This document shows positions 1 through 11,762 of a stretch of 64,000 nt of DNA, one piece after another; position 1 is the first letter of the stretch, and each line of letters opens with the position of its first letter. The DNA is taken from NCBI GenBank assembly GCA_026027325.1, contig JAMSLZ010000012.1, positions 434,001 through 498,000 of the forward strand. Reading direction: 5' to 3'. The translations under genes were made by a program, and so were the position numbers. Source of the stretch: Actinomucor elegans (Eukaryota; Mucoromycota; Mucoromycetes; Mucorales; Mucoraceae). The notes below the pieces were generated by a model. It did no database searches. It was given only the letters and a program-made list of their open reading frames with translations, and had not been told where the DNA came from.

Positions 1-1853
1 TAGCTTTTATTCTACCAAAAAAAAACCACCAATAATTAGATAAAATTGTGTGAAAGAAAATTACACTATTAACTATACTTCAAAAGTTTTAAATGTTAAG
101 CATACCTCTACTACTATTATTATATGGTTTCTCTATTTTTATTGGCTGTCGATAATTGAATGGTTTGACTCAGAATCAAGAATCAAAGTTCGATTTGGAC
201 TTTAGGTCCTATTTTTAATACCAAACAATTGCTGGTAGATACTGAATGTATTGGCCAATTTTATGCAAAATAAAATGAGTCATCTAATGGCGTAAGCATT
301 ACTTGCCATATCTCTGTATTCGTTGCTCTATCGATCAAAAGTCGCTATTCGGATCTTATTTATAAAGGCAAAGTAACGAGCATTTCGCATATAATAAAAT
401 CTAAAGATAACTGAGCTTGTTTACTTTGTAATATATCAAACCTATATTATTAAAAGATGTACTTCAAAATTTCTTTCTCAATTTCCAAAGTGTAACAGAA
501 CCTGGTAAATTTAAGCTTAAGGGCGTAACTTGGCTGTTTCTGAAATTGAACCATGTTTAGCAAGTTACTTTCCTTCACATAATTCGATTTAATATCACAT
601 CTGACGACTGATACAAGTTCAAGATAAAGTATCACATTTATTGCTGCCATTATTCTATCGAGGTGTTATGAGTATATCATATTTTACTGATTGACCCTAT
701 AATGTATACATTTCATAATCTATTTTAGATCAATGATAGATTTCCTTTTTGACTTCAGCCTCATGTCGCATCAGAAACGAGATTTGTGTTCAAAGTGATG
801 TATTGAGCATATTATTACATTTGCTTACATGCTACAAATTTATTGCATTATATTAATTCATAGTTAACTGAAATCGGCCCATAGTCCATTTAATCTCCAT
901 TATGTGATTATTAAATCTGTCGACCGATCTCGGCTCAATATTGCATCTGATCAAAACTTGCTTAGAATACGCTATTCTATTTATTAAACTATCTGAAACA
1001 CTCATATAAAACATTTGAAGCTATATATATATATATATACAAAAGATATCAGTGATGCATTTACGTAACTCGACTTTTTTCTTTTTTTTTTGAAAGAACA
1101 TTTATACAGTAGATAGCACAAACAGCTTATATTAGTTAAGCAAATACTTTCAAAAGCTCACGGATTGAACTCCAACAGGTTAAATGATATCCAGTATGAG
1201 TTTTGCATATGTTTTTGACAGATTTAGAATGGTTGCTTACATAAAGATGATGGCTTACAAATAGGTGGCTTACATGAGACCCTTGTGTTCAAAATAACGG
1301 TATCGGTGGTAGTTTACCGGGTCGTTAACCAATATAGTAAATACTTCCACGGAATGCAACAAGATGATAGTATCATTCTTGAACATTTAGTCATAACAGT
1401 TTATAGCACAATGAAATCAGTAAACAATGAATCATGATGGTTGATACACTAAGAAGATTCAATGTTTAGGAACCTTAAGCTAATCTCATGAACGAAAAAA
1501 AAAAAAAAAAAAAATCCTATAGCTGCACACTAATTTTGGCAGAGAAATATAGCTTATCATGAACTTATTAGGTCAGCTGCGTAATATTCTTATATCAGCC
1601 TTCAGCTGACCCTACATTATATTTGATTAAGTTCATTATCTACAGCCAATAGATGGCATTTGCTGCTTCAACCTACGTCAAATACCCTCTTATGGTTGGT
1701 ACACCAAAAGATAATGGAGACAGTGTAACCTTCGCTTTGTTAAAAAGAAAATTTTTATTTGGTTATCTCGAGATATGTACAGTAAAAAAAAAGGGGATGA
1801 TTAATATATAATGGGGTGTATGTCGCGTATATGTAAAATGATTGGTTTGTTTT
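1..1853. other. gene-free AT-rich spacer
   Basis: No open reading frame here looks coding: the frames are short and have no family motif. The stretch holds two minus-strand copies of the dispersed repeat family (listed separately), a TA run near 1024-1039 and an A run of about 18 near 1497-1514. I see no RNA gene. Confidence 0.6.
745..985 (-). repeat. dispersed ~75-bp repeat, two copies 165 bp apart
   Basis: Two reverse-orientation copies begin near 745 and 910. The second keeps the words GACCGATCTCGGCTCAA, TTGCATCTGATCAAAA and CTTAGAATA, the reverse complement of the family core (CATTCTGAACATGG, AAATGCGACATT, GAGAGATCTA). The first is more degraded. Ends are approximate. Confidence 0.55.
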
Positions 1854-2615
1854 CTAAGCTACTTTGGATAAAGGCAAGATAGTAACTTCTTTGTTGTGAG
1901 CCAAAAAAGCATCACGTACTTCATCCTCTTCAAAGTATTCGTTCAGTGTTTTCCCGCTTTGTCCCGTAAGGGCCTCCAAGTCGCGCGTAATTTCTAAACG
2001 TCTTCCACTGAGCTTCTGTTGAAGACCCCACATTTCCATCAAAAATGTAGCGTGGTCCTCGTTGCCGATACTTTCACAAATGATTTGCTGAAGAGTAGCA
2101 ATATCAATTCGGTTGATTGTGTTTTCTCTTTGAAGACCATTGAGGACACGCTGACTGATCTCTTCCAAGGTCAATAAACCAGATGAAATCTTGTAAGCAT
2201 TCTTGCTATGACGCAGTGTAGGAGAGTGAGCCACGCAGGCAGTAGCACGAGCAATATCAATCATGTTACAAGATTCGACTGTGATCTCCAAGTGTTGGTC
2301 CGGTAAAGGAAAGGCATTGTGTTGAGCAATATATTTACTAAATACCAACAAATGCTGATGAAGGACACCGGGATACCTCAGTATAGTAATACGGTTGTTG
2401 TTATCAAATTGTGAGTGTAGGTATGACTCAATAAGCATAAATTGTGATCGATAAGAGCCATAGAACACTTCACCATTGTTACTTTGTTCTTTTGAAGGTG
2501 AAACAGGTGGACTGACCGGATCCAGTGGAGAAAATGGAGTGAGAAAGATGATATGTTCTACATGAGCCTCTTTAGCAGCATCAATGAAACTATTTTATGA
2601 ATATTGTCAGTAAAG

Positions 2616-2646
<31 letters not shown>

Positions 2647-2991
2647 TTTGGAGACTTACGCTTTGCCATATAAATAGGCATTGGATCGTTGCATTCTTTC
2701 ACTCAAAGGATCAATCAATAGACAGAGCTTAGTAATACCAGTAAGTGCATTTACAGCTGCTTGATGATCATTAAAGATATCAAATGCAACTACTTTAGCA
2801 CCTAAACTTTGCAGAGATTTTGCTCTAGGCGTAGTATCATCAGGTAAACCAGCGTAGACATCTTGAGGACAGATGTGCTTGTATTGCTCTGGTAACTGTA
2901 ACAATTGTTGGACAATAGCGACACCTTTATCGCCATCAGTTCCAGAAACAAAGATAGAGCCTTTTCCAGTTTGATATTGTTTAGAAGACAT
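1854..2991 (-). CDS. NmrA-like NAD(P)-binding family protein
   Basis: Two exons (2991-2660 and 2589-1854) join in phase to give 355 residues. The N-terminal part is a Rossmann-type start: a short beta strand, then GTDGDKGVAIVQQLL as the nucleotide-binding turn, followed by a KVVAFDIFN strand and an IDPLSERM segment. After the intron, HIIFLTPFSP and the YRSQFMLIESYL helix fit the atypical short-chain dehydrogenase / NmrA group, which act as redox sensors or reductases. I cannot assign a substrate. The typical GxxGxxG is altered to GTDGDKG, which is tolerated in this group. The start was chosen at the ATG of MSSKQYQ because the reading frame further upstream lies in a poly-pyrimidine leader. 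The intron carries a T run of nearly 30 bases on the sense strand. Family assignment is fairly secure, function is not. Confidence 0.8.
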
Positions 2992-3635
2992 TTGTGTTAG
3001 ATAGTAAAGAAAAAAAGAAAAAAAAAACCCGAATCTTCCCTGGTGCCTTATTTTATAGCTTTTTTTTTGGGATTCAGCTATCAAAAATTTTCATGTACAC
3101 GCGGTCCGAGAAAACCTCTCATTCGTTCTTAGCTTATTTGCCCAATTAGTTAATCCATAAGACGCTTCTTGAGAGAATCACACAACCAAGAAACTATTAA
3201 ACTAAGGTTAAGGTTCAATCAATGCTGCTTCGTGATACACATAGGTCTTTCCAATGAACATCTCCGGAATACATGACGTTTCAGTGTCACATACCACTCC
3301 AAATCCCTTGATTAGTTTATAAAAGAGCTTCAACTACTATATCAAAGCGTCCCAATTTTCTTTATGGAGAAATATTTTTTTTTGTGCAAGCGCGCGCTTC
3401 GTACCGAGATATCTTTTTTTTTATAAGCCTCAATTATAAAGGCTAAATTTTGCATATTGAAACATGGTTGAAATCTCGTGTATATGTAGGCTATTCATGT
3501 TTCAGTCTGCAAGTATATCCTTTGCAGATAAAGAAGAAAATTAAGGATAAAGATTCATGTGTAATTCACGTGTAATAAAGAAATATTTTCGATACTTTAT
3601 CCAATTGGGGTATGATCAAAAACTAACAACATTCA

Positions 3636-3840
3636 GCATGCTTACTCTAAACATGATGCACTCATCGGATGCGACACTGATGAAATTGATATCGGCAAAC
3701 TGATCTGTTAATCACCAGTAGTATAATAGAGCCCTCGTATTCCAGTTAAATAAAAGGTTCTAGTAGATGCAGCGGCTCATTTTGAACATGTGCTAGTGAT
3801 CAAATGCGGCATTAGACTAGGATCGGTGGAGAGATCTAGA
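3636..3840 (+). repeat. dispersed ~75-bp repeat, two copies
   Basis: The copy at about 3764-3840 is one of the best preserved: GATGCAGCGGCTCATTTTG, then GATCAAATGCGGCATTAGAC, then GGAGAGATCTAGA. The copy at 3636-3705 is worn but keeps CTCTAAACATGATG and GGATGCGACACTG. Their starts are about 128 bp apart. Confidence 0.65.
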
Positions 3841-5120
3841 GGAAAATGGAAAAATCCAGCCATAATACTAATCTTTCTGGACCCTTTTCTACAACTCTGG
3901 ATATTCTATGCAGGCTGTATATTTCGGTTTAAAGACAAGGTTTACAAGTGAGATATATGCATTACATCAAGAAATACCCTTACATATTTTATTCAATTGT
4001 TTGTGGGATACAAACTAGTTGATTGGAAGCTGTATTTAAAGAAACAGAAAAAGACATCTAGGGCTTTGATCGCATAAAACTCATTAGATAGAACAAAATA
4101 TACAATGACATACGTATATATTATTTGATGAGAATTCAGAATTCTGTATTTTTTTTATTAAATAAAACGTATTGGTATATTCTGTTGTTGAAAAGCGAAT
4201 CAAAGCTATATATTGTCAATGAAATGCTAAAACATAATTATTAAATTACTACAAACCAACAATAATTAGTAACCTAATATAGATAGTAATAATGCACCTT
4301 TATATCACTTTTTAAATGACATTTTAGAGTTGTAGCTCATAATATACTAATGTTTTCAGCCTTTAATATATATTTACAACAGACAAAACCTTATATATGT
4401 TTCATCTGAGCTCAATACGGTACCATGATTCATTTGCACACGTCACAGCGTAACTACCTATAGTAAGCTAGCCTTTCAATAGTATCTCAGTGATATATCA
4501 TTCCTAAATTCCAGACTATCCACTATTTGGGCAGCTGATAATGACTGAATCAACCACCACGCGCATCATAGAACTTAAATAATTTACTCCGCGTTTTAAA
4601 GTTAAGACACCGCTATTCGTACCTGAGCTATCATAGATTCGTTTTACACTCGAAATATTCTTGGAGTAGATCAGTTAGCTCGCTGCCTGAGATTTGTCTC
4701 GGTCATGTATATTGATATCATATCTAAGGTATCTCCGTATTCACCTAGTTCTATCTATACCATATCTGGCCAGGCTTAAACTTGGCTTTTAGGGTTGTTT
4801 GTGCAGAATACTCCCTATGACAATGTAGCAGGACTGATATCGATTATACTTTCTAGTTCAAGTTTAGTAAACAGATGTACGCATAAGCAAACAAAAATAA
4901 ACCTAAATGAATAAATTAAATACTACGACAACCTATTATTGTCAACTCTTTCGTTCTAAGCTGGCTCAGTTAGTAAACATAAAATTATGTCTCTGATACC
5001 GAGTATATATACAATGCATGGTAAATAGATCGTAGAAGCTTACGCGAAGTATATGCTTTCTATTTCTAATAGATAAGCTATAATATACCCACTTTCAACA
5101 AGATTAAAATCACCATTCTA

Positions 5121-5364
5121 TTAGATGTAGTAATTTATTCTGAGCAACAAGTACCAATCAAATACGACATTTGACTGGGATCATCCGAGAGATCTATAGA
5201 TCTAATCTACATGAAATGCGCGTAATTATTGCACGTTACTAAAATTCATGCATATTTAGTTCATCGTAGTCAAAAAACGGCTTTAATAGATGTAACAGTT
5301 CATTCTGAATATACACTACTCACGAAATACAACATTAAGTTGGAATCAGTCGAGGAATGTAGAG
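5121..5364 (+). repeat. dispersed ~80-bp repeat, two copies 165 bp apart
   Basis: Copies start at about 5121 and 5286. The first reads TAGATGTAGTAATTTATTCT, AATCAAATACGACATTTGAC and CCGAGAGATCTATAGATCT. The second has AGATGTAACAGTTCATTCTG, AAATACAACATTAAG and AATCAGTCGAGGAATG. The 165-bp spacing recurs in other arrays. Confidence 0.65.
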
Positions 5365-6267
5365 ACGTTAAAAAATAGCCTGATTTCAAAAAATTCCTCA
5401 ACATGTACCTTTAGACTTAAATTTTTCATGCTCTGTTCTTTTCTTTACACAGGAAGGAAACGACACGATATATTAGTAAGATAGCTAAGTTTGATATATT
5501 CACATGTATGTCATGAAAAATGACTGTTTTTTTTTAGTTTCAAGCAGAATATTGTAAATCCCTGTAATCCAATCAAAATCGAGGGTTTTTCAGGATGGTA
5601 TATCCTGGAATCTGATTTTGACGGTTACGCCATAGAATATGCCAGAATGTAGACTAATGCCGCGCAAAGTGTTTCCGTAGTCGGAGCTCATTACAATATC
5701 ACCATTCTGATTTCAAATAATCTTGATTGGCCTTCACAGATATAGAAATGAAGTTTTATTGGTGGGCAAACATTAGAAAGTACGATTAAAAATTTGATCC
5801 AGAAATCAAAATACTACTCTAGAACTTTGACGCGATTGTATTATAGCAAAATACTTCAGATAGAAGCAAAGCTCTTGAATAAAACCTATAGAAAAAAGTG
5901 TAGTACGTCTAATTGTGTAAATATTAAATTGTATTTAATATAAAAACAATGAGATATTTTTGTTTTTCAAACTATATGCTCAATACTCTGTGGACGTTAT
6001 TTATTAGGAATTTTTATATATGAAAAATTACAAAAAAAAATATATATATATATTTACAAACGTATCAAGCATTTTGTGCTAAAAATAAGCCCTTAAGTTG
6101 ACATCTGTATTATCAAAAATATGGCGAAAGTTTTGGTGAGTTGTGGACAAGAGGGCATGGCCGGGGAGGATTTTATGATTGGGCTTTAATTTTCTGTCCC
6201 TATAAAAAAATTATTCTCACATGGAACAGAGGTCCTTTCCCGTTTATTCTTTTAATAAAACATACCA

Positions 6268-7685
6268 ATGGCTACTGAAAACAAAAAGGCTCTTGTCTAT
6301 TCTATCCTCGAATTCTTGCAGAAGTCTTGTGATGATGGCACCATTGCCAAAGATGATGCTGAGGGAATTGAAGGTAAAATTAAACCAGGATCTTAATAAA
6401 TATGTGTTAACCAATATTTATTGAGTAGTTGCTATGCAATGCATTGGTGAAGCATTCGGTGTAGACGCTTCAGATGAAGCTCAAAAGGAACTCTATTCCA
6501 CAAAGCCTGCTACTTTGCTTTCCATCTTTGATGTTTATCTCAAGACCAAGAAGTCTACAGCTGCCAAGGTAAATACATTCTAGTTCCAAAAGTACTCAAA
6601 AACTAAATCAAACGCGTACATTCCTTTTCAACAAAGTCTGCTACTACTACTACTGCCACTGTCGAAAGTAAGTTGACCTGATTTAAGTAATTATAAAGCA
6701 TGGTTCTGATTCTTTTTGTAGGCGTATGTGTTCATCGGCATTGTTTAATGGTAGATTATGCTAAACTTTTTCCTTTATAGACTACTACCAGCGAAGAGAA
6801 TAAGCAAGCTGCTGAGCAAAAGAAGGCTATGGGTAACCGTAAGGTAGCAGAACGTAACTATCCTGAAGCCATCAAGCTTTATACCGAAGCTATTGCTCTT
6901 GATAGCAATAACGCTGTCTACTACGCTAACCGGTAAGGGCAGTTCTTTGAATTTATTATACCCATCTAACCTTTTTCGTTTATATCAGCGCTGCTGCCTA
7001 TAGCCAACAAGGTGATCACGACAAGGCCGTCAATGATGCTAAGAAAGCTGTCGAGGTTGATCCCAAGTACAGTAAAGCCTACAGTCGTATGGGGTAAGGT
7101 TCGCAGTTTGTGATATAATACATGGGTATAACTAAACTAGTTTGCTAGTCATGCTTATTTCTGTTTGAACAAGTTTGAAGATGCTGTTGAGGCTTATGAA
7201 AAGGGCTTAGAACTTGACCCCAACAATGCTACTCTCAAATCCTCTTTGGCTACTGCCAAAGCTAAAGCCAACTCAGGTAGTGTTGAGCGTTCTGCTGCCC
7301 CTGAATCTTCTGCTGCCGGTGGATTGCCTAACTTTGGTGGTGCCGGCGGTATGCCTGATCTTGGATCTTTGCTGAATAACCCCGCCTTGATGAACATGGC
7401 TCAACAAATGATGCAATCCGGTGCTCTTGATAACTTGATGAGCAATCCCAACATTGCAAGAATGTAAGTTAGGCATGTCTATTTTAAAATAAGTATACTG
7501 AGATGATCTATTAGGGCACAGCAAATGATGGGTAGCGGCGGAACTCCCGATCTCAATGAGATGATGAATAATCCCGAGATGATGAAGATGTAAGTTAATC
7601 TTAATTGATAATAACAGAGTATTAATTAATTGTGTGTAGGGCTCGTGATGCCATGGGTGGAGCAAACCCCGAGGATAAGAAATAA
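6268..7685 (+). CDS. SGT2: small glutamine-rich TPR co-chaperone Sgt2
   Basis: Nine exons are predicted: 6268-6373, 6429-6568, 6637-6667, 6722-6723, 6781-6932, 6989-7093, 7149-7463, 7515-7589, 7640-7685. They sum to 972 nt, or 323 residues. The N terminus (KKALVYSILEFLQ, then AMQCIGEAFGV) is the SGTA/Sgt2 homodimerisation domain, which binds Get4/Get5. The middle carries three TPR repeats with NPxxx-type helices (NRAAAYSQQGDHDKAV, AYEKGLELDPNN), the usual docking site for Hsp70/Hsp90 tails. The C terminus is methionine- and glutamine-rich (MAQQMM twice, NNPEMMKM), which in the family binds transmembrane segments of tail-anchored proteins. It acts in the cytosol, passing clients to the GET pathway. 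The predicted 2-nt fourth exon is needed to keep frame if exon 3 is used; skipping exons 3 and 4 together is also in frame. The gene is convergent with the next gene, 84 bp away. Confidence 0.93.
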
Positions 7686-7769
7686 ATGATTTGTATTTAA
7701 TAACCATCATACATGTATATTTGAATAAAGCAAGAGTACATAAGCTATACGATAAGTCTTTATTATAAT

Positions 7770-10188
7770 TTAATCCTCTTCTTCACTGTCAGACTCATTT
7801 AGCCATTCAATAAACTTGGCACTCTTCTTTTCAAGAGCACTACCCTTTTCAAGATGACTATACCAAGTCAAAAAAGCTTCTTCTTCAACCATTTCACAAT
7901 CATACCAATGAGATAGAGCTGCTGCTGTCTTGTTGACCATGATAGGTTTGCGTGTGGTAGTAAAGCTATCCCAAGCTTTTAATAAAAGAATCTGATCTGC
8001 GTTGGTTTTAACAAGCTATTATAAAGTCAATGTGTGTTTTGATCCCGTAATAAAGGCATACTTACCGTCTTAAACAAATGATTTCTTGCTTTTAGGATAG
8101 TCAGCATGGATTGATCCGATTCCTCTTCCAAAAGACTCACCAAAAGTATATAAAGTAACTGCTTTTTGGATAAATCGTTGCGCATTTCAATCTTGGTTAC
8201 CTCTTTCACATCATCCATTAGTTTCCCTTTAGTACAAGTAACAGCAGTATGGTTGGCAAAGAATTTCTTCAAGTCTGCAATAATAGCTTCTGTCTGTGCT
8301 AACTTGCTGTTATTGTTGGCTGGGGTGCCCTTGGTATTAATTTGATTTGATTGACTAAATACAAAGGGTTAGTAATGCAAATGTACTGTAGTTTTTTTTT
8401 TGTATAGTTTACCTTTCCAGTTCATCTTGCTCTTCTTTTGAAAGTTTGACAATCTTCATCCATGATTTCTCAGTAGTTTCGGCAGTAGCCTTCGCATTCT
8501 TTTTTTCTTTGCCATTGCTGGTAGTTGCCTTTTTCATCTGTGAATTACCATTAGGGCGTGTCTGGTGCTCAACAAAGGCAGGTCGACGCAGTTCATCCAG
8601 CGAAATAGGATTTTCAGAAGGATTTACTACGAATGTAGCTGATGGAACAGGATTAGAGATAGCCTTGGGTGGTGATGGCACTCTAGGCGTTGAAGGTCTC
8701 CAAGATGTTTCTCTAATAGAACGATCTGAGATAGTGTCCTCAATTTCATCTACAGGAGGGCAAGAAGGCTGACTTTTGATAGTAGATTTGGCGCCAGATA
8801 CTTGCTGTTTTGCTGCATCTACAACTGATGAAGCTCTCCAAGATGTGCTATCACTAATTTGATAATAAATAACAATGTATCCTGTATTCTCTGCCCGAAT
8901 TTACCTTGGTTTAACACTGCTTTCAGACTGGTTTTGTGTTCCAGTAGCCGAAGATCTCCATTTATTACGTTGATCTGCTAATAAAGTATTTTGGGTATCG
9001 ACTTGAGTGATATTTTCATTATTAAAATGGTGATGACTACGCGTTTGATTGCGTTGCAGAGGTTCTGCTGTTGTTTCTTCAATAAGCTTTTTAGGTCTTT
9101 CTTTCAACTCAGCTTCTCCGTGAGCTACAAAAACGATTAAGTAATTGTACGCGTTTGTATAACTAACAAAACCTACCAAAATGACATTTAGGTCCATATT
9201 GACAGAACTTGTCCTTGATAAACTTTTCACATAATCTAGTCTTGAAAAGCTGATTACCGGCTGAATCACTGATGACATTGCGATCATCCTTTTGTAAAGT
9301 CTGGGGCTGCAATTGTAGTGGTTGCTGTGGCTGTTGATCTACTCTACCGCGCAATTCACTAATACCATGAGCAAAGTTACATTTGGACCCATATGGACAG
9401 CTTCCCTCTGTCTCAAACCGTTCGCAAAGCCTAGTTTTGTAAAGTGGAGAAGCCTGTTGTTGCAGTAATTGTTGCTGTTGCTGCTGTTGCTGCTGCTGCT
9501 GTTGCTGCTGTTGTTGTTGTTGGTTATTGATACGCGGTTTATAACCTGTTTTAAAACTGCTTCCATTTCCAACTGACAAGGCTTTGATATTGTGATCGAG
9601 GCCACTCATCATTGATGCCGATATCGTGCCATTGGCCTGTTTCTTCCTTTGCAGTTGTCTCGCTTCAATAAACGTTTGAGCATGCTTGAATACCTCCTGC
9701 ATACTTTTAAACATGACCTTTTCAGCTGAGCCTGTTTGATTGAACCATTGTAAATGAACACCTTCAGCGTTGGGTAGTAGTCGTACGTGGCTATCTAAAA
9801 GTTGGGCTAAGTGATACTTTACTCGCTTAGGTCTAACAGGAGTCAGTAATATGATGCATTTACAAAAGAATCTAACTCACTTGGTTCCTGACAGATATTT
9901 GAGCTCTATAGAAAAGCCTTCTTCAATACGTAGATCTGAAGGCCTTAAGCCTGTTGCCTCAAAAGTTTCGCGAAGAGCGCATCTATATCATAGGTCAGTA
10001 GGGAAACGATGACAAATTAGATGCTAATTTTACTTGATTTCGTCTTCGCTTCCAATTACTTGTCCTTTGGGACAAAACCAATGTTTCTTATTTGCAAAAG
10101 AGTCGTTTAATAATAGATACTCTACGTTTCTTTGTATACGATATATAACTAGTCCAGCGTAAGGTTTGGTTTGAGAGGGTTTATCCAT
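7770..10188 (-). CDS. Nudix - tandem CCCH zinc finger - W2 domain fusion protein
   Basis: Seven exons (10188-10034, 9982-9881, 9832-9177, 9124-8905, 8853-8413, 8354-8066, 8015-7770) join in phase into 702 residues. Residues 1-140 form a Nudix fold resembling diadenosine tetraphosphate hydrolase NUDT2 (AGLVIYR, WFCPKG, a Nudix box starting GQVIGSEDE and ending RETFEATGL). The last box glutamate is alanine, so hydrolysis may be impaired. A glutamine tract follows (encoded around 9460-9530). Two zinc fingers then start with YKTRLCE and FKTRLCE and have C-x8-C-x5-C-x3-H spacing, as in tristetraprolin-type proteins that bind AU-rich mRNA. A low-complexity linker leads to a C-terminal W2 domain ([30 protein letters not shown]), the eIF5/eIF2B-epsilon/eIF4G-type module that contacts translation factors. 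A role linking mRNA recognition to translation or decay is inference. Two neighbouring genes are unlikely because every intron preserves frame throughout. Confidence 0.85.
9478..9531 (-). repeat. CAG/CAA repeat coding for polyglutamine
   Basis: A trinucleotide tract (TTG/CTG on the plus strand) encodes about 20 consecutive glutamines, broken only by a Leu-Leu just downstream. It lies between the Nudix and zinc-finger domains of the fusion protein and may vary in length between strains. Confidence 0.85.
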
Positions 10189-11722
10189 GTGTTTTTCTTG
10201 TAACTTGCTTTCCCTTTCTTCTTAATTAATGGATTTGCTTTATGTCTTTCTTGTTAAATGTCCTTTTGTCTGCCAAGAAACAATCGTCTCTTTGGAATTA
10301 AACCTTTACAATCAACTAGGAAAAAGAGAGAGATAAAAAAAGTTTTATCGTAAAAGAGTCTTTAGTCTAGGAACCAATGGCCGTGTTGTGTCACTCGGCG
10401 CATAAAAACTTTTTAGTGTTAAACAGAAACGTCCTTTGTTATTACTTCATACAGGGAACTACAAGATACCAGGACTAGATGATACGATATATTTAATATA
10501 TTTCGGTTCATATTAGGGTATGACGCGAGGTACCAATTGAAGAGTCAATTACCTTACGAAGTCAGTCCAAGGGCATACTAAAAATATCTCCAAAATAACA
10601 GTGGTAATTAAACAACCTGTGGTTTCAGGTACTATAACTGTGCTTCCGATAGATCCGATAAGCGTGGTAATTAAGCAGCCTAGTCTTTCGAAAACCGCTC
10701 AATTACTTTGGTTACATCCTTAGATAATAACCAAAGCTTTTATCCCATTGTCTAAATGCCAAGCCTAATAAGTAAAGTAAAACTAGAGCTGCTCAGGAAG
10801 TTGAGCCAACATATGTTTTCAGTTCAAACTACACATATTTAGTAAACGTATACTCAATTAACGCTGCTAACTATTGCTACTGTTTATACCGACTCAAATG
10901 CTACCATAATCCTACGTATATTATTAACCACTCATATTATTTCCGAATTAGTATCAGTTCATATTAATGCAACAAAAAAGAGTTTGGCTATAATGAAATT
11001 TACTGGCTGCAGAATAAAGAGAAACTACAACATCTGTGTGCTCGACTATAAAGAACTCTACAATAGAGTGTAAACATTGAAATTTATGTTCAAAAGGTCT
11101 GTATCTACATACTAATTCACCTTTTCGGCACTTTTATAGCAGAGAATCGAAGGCAGAGCTGAATATATAAATACTGAGGAAGTATCGACTTAACAAATAT
11201 TAACCCTTTATTATAAGATGGAGACATGATATAGTAAATAAAATAGTTCTCTTTTTATATCAATCAGTTCAATTGAGTGTAATCAAGTGCATTTTTAACT
11301 TATACCTATGGGCAGCGTTACTACACTGATCTGATTATAAGTTACGATCGCGCCATGCTAATATAGCAATCAGTACCCGACTATAGCATTGATTAATAAG
11401 GCCTGCTATAAAATACCAACTTCTATATAAAAGTTGTTCTTTCTGGATATAGCCAAGGGATCAATTCTACAACAGTAAAGCATCTATAATATAAGTATAT
11501 AATATCAGTCAGAAGTAGCTCTTAATTTAGACTGGATAAACCTAGATCATTTTTATATTATTGAATCATGCGTCAGCTATAGCTAATAGATCGACAATTT
11601 CAACTTTCCGCTACAGTCCAATGTACTTTACATCGTTCGAATAGATTATATAAAGTACATAGTTAGATACCTTTTTTCCTTCTCTTCAATTAGTTCCACA
11701 ACTTTTAAAGAAATAAACAACT

Positions 11723-11762
<40 letters not shown>

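Larger units (their letters stand above)
2992..6267. other. gene-free spacer of about 3.3 kb
   Basis: No convincing coding region. It contains two arrays of the dispersed repeat (3636-3840 and 5121-5364). A TATA-like CTATAAAAAAA near 6200 lies about 70 bp upstream of the SGT2 start and may serve that gene. The rest is AT-rich sequence with homopolymer runs. Confidence 0.6.

Noticed and set aside
9163..9605. Additional frames overlapping the zinc-finger exon
   Set aside because: Shadows of the Nudix-CCCH-W2 gene produced by its CAG/CAA tract.
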